DNA of 9,389 bases from Bacteroidota bacterium (GTDB lineage Bacteria > Bacteroidota > Ignavibacteria > Ignavibacteriales > Melioribacteraceae). This document shows positions 5,538 to 9,389 of this stretch, in pieces (the first letter of the stretch is position 1; the number at the start of each line of letters is the position of its first letter). The translations under genes and the position numbers were made by a program. The notes beneath the pieces are model-generated. The model worked only from the letters and a program-made list of their open reading frames with translations. It did not search any database and was not told the DNA's origin. Location of the stretch: the NCBI GenBank assembly GCA_021814855.1, contig JAKAHQ010000035.1, positions 1 to 9,389 of the forward strand, given 5' to 3'.

Positions 5538-7883
5538 ATGCCCCCAAAAATATTTTTATTAATTCTGATTTCCGCAATAACAATAAATGTTTATTCTCAG
5601 CAGAGAAATGAAAGCAAAACTCCGTACGATTACGTGGACCCTCTCATCGGCACGGACGACATGGGGCATACATTTCCCGGCGCGGCGGTTCCGTTTGGGC
5701 TGGTGCAGCTTAGTCCCGAAACCGACACCGCGATGTACAGTTACGGCAAAGGATACAACCCCGATGTTTACAGGTACTGTGCTGGTTATCAATACACGGA
5801 TAAAACAATCGTAGGATTTTCGCACACTCACTTCAACGGAACAGGTCATTCCGATCTCGGAGATTTTCTGGTAATGCCTACAGTGGGTAAATTAAAACTT
5901 AATCCCGGAACAAAAGAAAACCCCGGCAGCGGCTACCGCTCAAGATTTTCTCATTCAACCGAAAAAGCCAAACCTGGTTACTATGCCGTTAAACTTGACG
6001 ATTACAATATCAACGTTGAGTTAACCGCAACTACTCACGTCGGATTTCACAAATATATTTTTCCCGAATCGAAAGACGCGCATGTGATACTCGATATGGT
6101 TTCCGGTATTTACAACTACGATGGAAAAGTTGTATGGTCGTCCGTTCGCGTTGAAAACGACCATTTGGTTACCGGGTTTAGACAAACCAATGGCTGGGCG
6201 CGTACGCGCTATGTTTACTTTGCGATGGAATTTTCTAAACCGTTTAAATCTTACGGACTTCGTAACGATGAAAAATTGATTTACCGCGGCTTCTGGAGGA
6301 AGTTTAACGAAGATGAAAATTTTCCGGAAAGAGCAGGGCACAATGTAAAATGCTATTTTAATTTTGATACGAAAGACGGCGAGGCAATTCTGGTTAAGGT
6401 TGCACTCTCCGGGGTAAGCACTGCGAACGCGCTTGAAAATTTAAAGGCGGAAATTCCCGGTTGGAATTTTAACGAAGTAAAAGAACACGCAAAAGAATTA
6501 TGGAACAAGGAGCTTTCTAAAATAACAATTGAAGCAAGCGAAGAAAGAAAAGTAAATTTCTATACGTCGATGTATCATGCTTTCTTAAGTCCGGTTGTTT
6601 TCTCAGATGTTAACGGCGAGTACTGCGGGCTCGATCAAAATATTCATCGCTCAAACAAGTTTACGGATTATACAATCTTTTCTTTGTGGGATACATTCCG
6701 AGCGCTTCACCCGCTGTACACAATTATTCAGCAGAAGCGAACGAGCGATATAATTAACTCTTTCATTGCTCATTACGAGCAGAGTGCGGAAAAAATTCTG
6801 CCGGTATGGTCTCACTGGGCAAATGAAAACTGGTGCATGATCGGTTACCATGCTGTTCCCGTAATTGTTGACGCATATATGAAAGGCATCCGCGGCTTTG
6901 ATGTAAAGGAAGCTTTCGAAGCTTGCCTGGCCAGTGCCAACTACGATAAGTACGACGGGATTGGCTACTACAAAAAGTACGGCTACGTTCCGGAAGATTT
7001 AAATTCCAATTCCGCATCCAAAACTTTGGAATATGCATACGACGATTGGACAATTTATAAATTTGCACAAAAGCTCGGCGAGAAAAAATATGAGTCCGAA
7101 TTTTTAAAGAGGGCAAACAGTTTCAAAAATATTTACGATGCTCAAACTCATTACTTCCGCGCAAAAAATTCCGACGGCTCCTGGAAAAGTCCTTTCGATC
7201 CGCTCAGCGTTGTAAATCAAGGTTATATTGAAGGCAACGCCTGGAATTATTCTCTCTATGTTCCGCACGATATAAAAGGTTTTGTTAAACTCTTGGGCGG
7301 CAACGATAAACTTATAACCTGGCTCGATTCTCTTTTCACGTTTGATTTGCCTGAAAAATATTTCGGCGAAAGCGAAGACGTGACAAAAGTCGGGATGATC
7401 GGCTGTTATGTTCATGGCAACGAGCCCTCTCATCATGTGCCGTACATGTATTGTTTTGCCGGTGCGCCGTGGAAAACTCAGGAACGAATTCATGAGATAG
7501 TCGACACAATGTATAAGCCCGGTCCAAACGGTTTATGCGGCAACGACGACTGCGGACAAATGTCGGCGTGGTATATTTTCAGCGTGCTTGGATTTTATCC
7601 GGTAGCGCCTGGAAGTAATCAGTATGTTATCGGCAGTCCTTGTGTTAACGGTGCCGTAATAAATTTGGAGAACGGAAAGAAATTTAAAATTACCGCGGAG
7701 AACCTTTCCCAAAAAAATATCTATATCAACGAAGTAATTTTGAACGGCAAGAAAATAAACCGGTGTTATCTAAATCATTCCGAAATTATCAACGGCGGTG
7801 AATTGAAATTTATCATGTCGCCTGTGCCGAATAAAACCTGGGCAACAGCGGATGACTCATTGCCGTATTCGATGACTAAATAA
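5538..7883 (+). CDS. GH92 family exo-alpha-mannosidase, secreted
   Basis: Predicted calcium-dependent inverting exo-alpha-mannosidase removing mannose from N-glycan or yeast-mannan type chains; GH92 members mostly cut alpha-1,2 links, but linkage varies. Seen (781 residues): signal peptide MPPKIFLLILISAITINVYSQ, RBS GAGGA six bases before the ATG. N-terminal beta-sandwich with YVDPLIGTDDMGHTFPGA (32-49), VPFGLVQLSPETD and FSHTHFNGTGHSDLGDF (94-110). The (alpha/alpha)6 catalytic domain contains FSLWDTFRALHPL (381-393), GYIEGNAWNYSLYVPHD (562-578), GNEPSHHVPYMY (627-638) and GNDDCGQMSAWYIFSVLGFYPV (668-689). By family knowledge Glu565 is the likely acid and the Asp670-Asp671 pair lies in the base region. 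The length matches complete GH92 enzymes with no truncation. There is no Cys lipobox, so it is probably periplasmic or released. No other glycoside hydrolase or SusD is seen nearby. Confidence 0.93.
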   Translation: MPPKIFLLILISAITINVYSQQRNESKTPYDYVDPLIGTDDMGHTFPGAAVPFGLVQLSPETDTAMYSYGKGYNPDVYRYCAGYQYTDKTIVGFSHTHFNGTGHSDLGDFLVMPTVGKLKLNPGTKENPGSGYRSRFSHSTEKAKPGYYAVKLDDYNINVELTATTHVGFHKYIFPESKDAHVILDMVSGIYNYDGKVVWSSVRVENDHLVTGFRQTNGWARTRYVYFAMEFSKPFKSYGLRNDEKLIYRGFWRKFNEDENFPERAGHNVKCYFNFDTKDGEAILVKVALSGVSTANALENLKAEIPGWNFNEVKEHAKELWNKELSKITIEASEERKVNFYTSMYHAFLSPVVFSDVNGEYCGLDQNIHRSNKFTDYTIFSLWDTFRALHPLYTIIQQKRTSDIINSFIAHYEQSAEKILPVWSHWANENWCMIGYHAVPVIVDAYMKGIRGFDVKEAFEACLASANYDKYDGIGYYKKYGYVPEDLNSNSASKTLEYAYDDWTIYKFAQKLGEKKYESEFLKRANSFKNIYDAQTHYFRAKNSDGSWKSPFDPLSVVNQGYIEGNAWNYSLYVPHDIKGFVKLLGGNDKLITWLDSLFTFDLPEKYFGESEDVTKVGMIGCYVHGNEPSHHVPYMYCFAGAPWKTQERIHEIVDTMYKPGPNGLCGNDDCGQMSAWYIFSVLGFYPVAPGSNQYVIGSPCVNGAVINLENGKKFKITAENLSQKNIYINEVILNGKKINRCYLNHSEIINGGELKFIMSPVPNKTWATADDSLPYSMTK

Positions 7884-7949
7884 TCATGTTAGAGACTGAA
7901 CTGTATTTTCGATGATGCTGTGCTGGGGAATTATAAAAATGAATTGAAC

Positions 7950-7954
7950 GGAGG
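7950..7954 (+). promoter_or_regulatory. Strong Shine-Dalgarno site for the methyltransferase
   Basis: GGAGG lies four bases before ATG 7959. It supports that start over an in-frame GTG at 7920, which would add 13 residues with no family-like sequence. Confidence 0.65.
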
Positions 7955-7958
7955 CCAT

Positions 7959-8714
7959 ATGAAGCAATGGTACGAAGAGTTGTTCAGCAATTATTCCGAG
8001 AGTTACGAGAAAGAAATTTTCACCGCGGGTACAAAAGGCGAGGCGGATTTTATCGAAAACGAATTAGGGTTTAACAAGTCTATTAAAATTTTGGATATCG
8101 GATGCGGAACGGGACGGCACGACATCGAGCTTGCCAAGCGCGGTTACAATGTTGTCGGGGTTGATCTTTCCGAGTCGATGCTTTCTAAAGCAAGAGAGAA
8201 CGCTGCCAAAGTAAATGCCCGGGTTGATTTTAGACGGACGGATGCGCGTCATCTTAATTTCAGTGAAGAATTTGACGCCGCTATTATGATCTGCGAAGGC
8301 GCTTTTCCTTTAATGGAAACAGACGAAATGAATTTTATGATTTTGAAAGGTGCTTACAACGCTCTTAAGCAAAACGGTAAATTCATCTTTACTACTTTAA
8401 ATGGATTATTCCCGCTGTATCATTCCGTCAAGGATTTTATTAATGAGCAATCCACGGGCGGAATCAATAAAACAAATTCTTTCGATCTGATGAAGTTCAG
8501 GGAGTATTCCGAGTACGAAATAACCGACGACGACGGCGTAAAAAGAATTCTCAATTGTAACGAACGGTATTATGTCCCGTCGGAAATATCGTGGATGCTG
8601 GGATCGCTCGGTTTCAAAGCCGCGGAAATTTTTGGATGTGAAATCGGTAAGTGGAGCCGGGATAAAGAACTGACCACAAACGACTACGAAATGCTGGTAA
8701 TAGCAGTTAAGTAA
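7959..8714 (+). CDS. Class I SAM-dependent methyltransferase
   Basis: Cytoplasmic methyltransferase of unknown substrate. Seen (251 residues): N-terminal WYEELFSNYSESYEKE, then motif I ILDIGCGTGRHDIELAKRG (44-62), acidic motif II VVGVDLSESML (Asp69, expected to bind the SAM ribose), VDFRRTDARHL (Asp95, adenine region), and a motif post-II/III region FDAAIMICEGAFPLM and LKQNGKFIFTTLNG. The C-terminal half (about 145-251) forms the rest of the fold and probably the substrate site. It resembles the broad Methyltransf_11/25 group that includes ubiquinone/menaquinone-type and small-molecule methyltransferases, which does not fix a substrate. It lies 75 bases after the mannosidase with no visible terminator between them, and could be on the same transcript or have its own promoter. 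No signal peptide. Confidence 0.88.
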   Translation: MKQWYEELFSNYSESYEKEIFTAGTKGEADFIENELGFNKSIKILDIGCGTGRHDIELAKRGYNVVGVDLSESMLSKARENAAKVNARVDFRRTDARHLNFSEEFDAAIMICEGAFPLMETDEMNFMILKGAYNALKQNGKFIFTTLNGLFPLYHSVKDFINEQSTGGINKTNSFDLMKFREYSEYEITDDDGVKRILNCNERYYVPSEISWMLGSLGFKAAEIFGCEIGKWSRDKELTTNDYEMLVIAVK

Positions 8715-8749
8715 ATTGAGAAACAATTTTACCGAGCAGGCGGACGACG

Positions 8750-9389
8750 ATGTTTAAAAATAATGTAGCGATAATTACAGGCGCATCATCAGGCATCGGA
8801 AAAGAAATTGCTTTGCATTTGGCAAAGCAGGGAGCGCTTCTTTCTCTTGCCGCAAGGGATTTAACACGGCTTGAGAAGGTAGCTGAAGAATGCAGCGCTG
8901 CTGGGACTAAAGCGATAGCAATTCAAACAGATGTTACCCAAAAAGAACAGTGTAAAGCGCTAATCGAGAAAACTGTTTCCGAATACGGCCGCATTGATAC
9001 CCTCTTCAACAATGCCGGCATTACAATGTGGGCAATGTTCGAAGAAATAGAAAACATCGACATGTTCGAAACCATCATGAAGATAAATTATTTCGGAAGC
9101 GTTTACTGTACCTACTTTGCTCTTCCATATCTCAAAAAAACTAACGGACGGCTGGTTGGCATCTCGAGCATAACCGGTAAAACGGGAGTGCCGACAAGAA
9201 CCGGCTACGCTGCAAGCAAACACGCTATGGCCGGATTTTTCGATTCGTTAAGAATTGAGTTGATGAATACCGGTGTTACTGTTACAATGATTTACCCGGG
9301 CTTCGTTGTGAGCGAAGTCCGCGAGCGCGCGCTTGGCATTAACGGCAAGCCGGTTGGTAAAAGTCATCTTGATGAGTCCAAGATTATGA
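8750..9389 (+). CDS. Short-chain dehydrogenase/reductase (SDR), truncated by the window end
   Basis: NAD(P)-dependent oxidoreductase of the classical SDR family; substrate unknown. Seen (213 residues, still open at the window edge): nucleotide-binding TGASSGIG (10-17), Asp61-Val62 for the adenine ring, NNAG (87-90), Asn113 in MKINYFG, and the catalytic Ser140, Tyr153 and Lys157 in ISSITGKTGVPTRTGYAASKHA. PGFVVSEVRERAL (183-195) follows the active site. The segment YAASKHAMAGFFDSLRIEL resembles DHRS7 / 11-beta-HSD-like SDRs. Arg37 after beta-strand 2 suggests NADP(H), which is inference. Classical SDRs have about 250-280 residues, so some 40-65 residues lie beyond the window. ATG 8750 starts directly at the first Rossmann strand, with a modest GGA five bases upstream; 35 bases separate it from the methyltransferase. 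Confidence 0.92.
   Translation, partial: MFKNNVAIITGASSGIGKEIALHLAKQGALLSLAARDLTRLEKVAEECSAAGTKAIAIQTDVTQKEQCKALIEKTVSEYGRIDTLFNNAGITMWAMFEEIENIDMFETIMKINYFGSVYCTYFALPYLKKTNGRLVGISSITGKTGVPTRTGYAASKHAMAGFFDSLRIELMNTGVTVTMIYPGFVVSEVRERALGINGKPVGKSHLDESKIM

Noticed and set aside
7884..7958. 75-base gap after the mannosidase, checked for a terminator, promoter or small RNA
   Set aside because: No stable inverted repeat, T tract or clear promoter boxes were seen.

Overview
The window carries eight protein-coding genes, all on the + strand and tightly packed. No rRNA, tRNA, CRISPR array, insertion sequence or phage gene was recognised. Base composition looks moderate to slightly AT-rich by eye. 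A TonB-dependent receptor with an N-terminal carboxypeptidase-regulatory-like domain, a secreted TPR partner and a secreted GH92 mannosidase point to a Gram-negative member of the Bacteroidota/Chlorobi/Ignavibacteriota group. Clear GAGG/GGAGG Shine-Dalgarno sequences before most starts fit the Ignavibacteriota side better than classical Bacteroidetes, which often lack them. This placement is inference.

Layout: (1) 51-1394 is an ATP-cone domain fused to a uridine kinase/phosphoribulokinase-type P-loop kinase. A clean intrinsic terminator at 1433-1462 closes it off. (2) 1548-3689 is the TonB-dependent receptor, followed after 12 bases by a secreted TPR-like protein (3702-4343). (3) 4392-4829 is a cytosine deaminase of the yeast FCY1 type. 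4873-5517 is an exported beta-carbonic anhydrase. 5538-7883 is an exported GH92 alpha-mannosidase. (4) 7959-8714 is a class I SAM methyltransferase. From 8750 a classical short-chain dehydrogenase/reductase runs off the end of the window.

After the terminator the intergenic gaps are only 12, 48, 43, 20, 75 and 35 bases, and no second terminator was seen. The seven downstream genes could therefore be read as one transcript or a few overlapping ones. Four consecutive-region products (receptor, TPR protein, carbonic anhydrase, mannosidase) carry export signals. A coherent envelope role in uptake and trimming of mannosylated glycans is possible for the receptor/TPR/GH92 part, but no SusD-like lipoprotein is present and the deaminase does not fit that role. 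Nothing here amounts to a demonstrably new system. The points most worth a second look are the ATP-cone/nucleoside kinase fusion, the fungal-type cytosine deaminase with its complete substrate-binding C-terminus, and the receptor/TPR pair.
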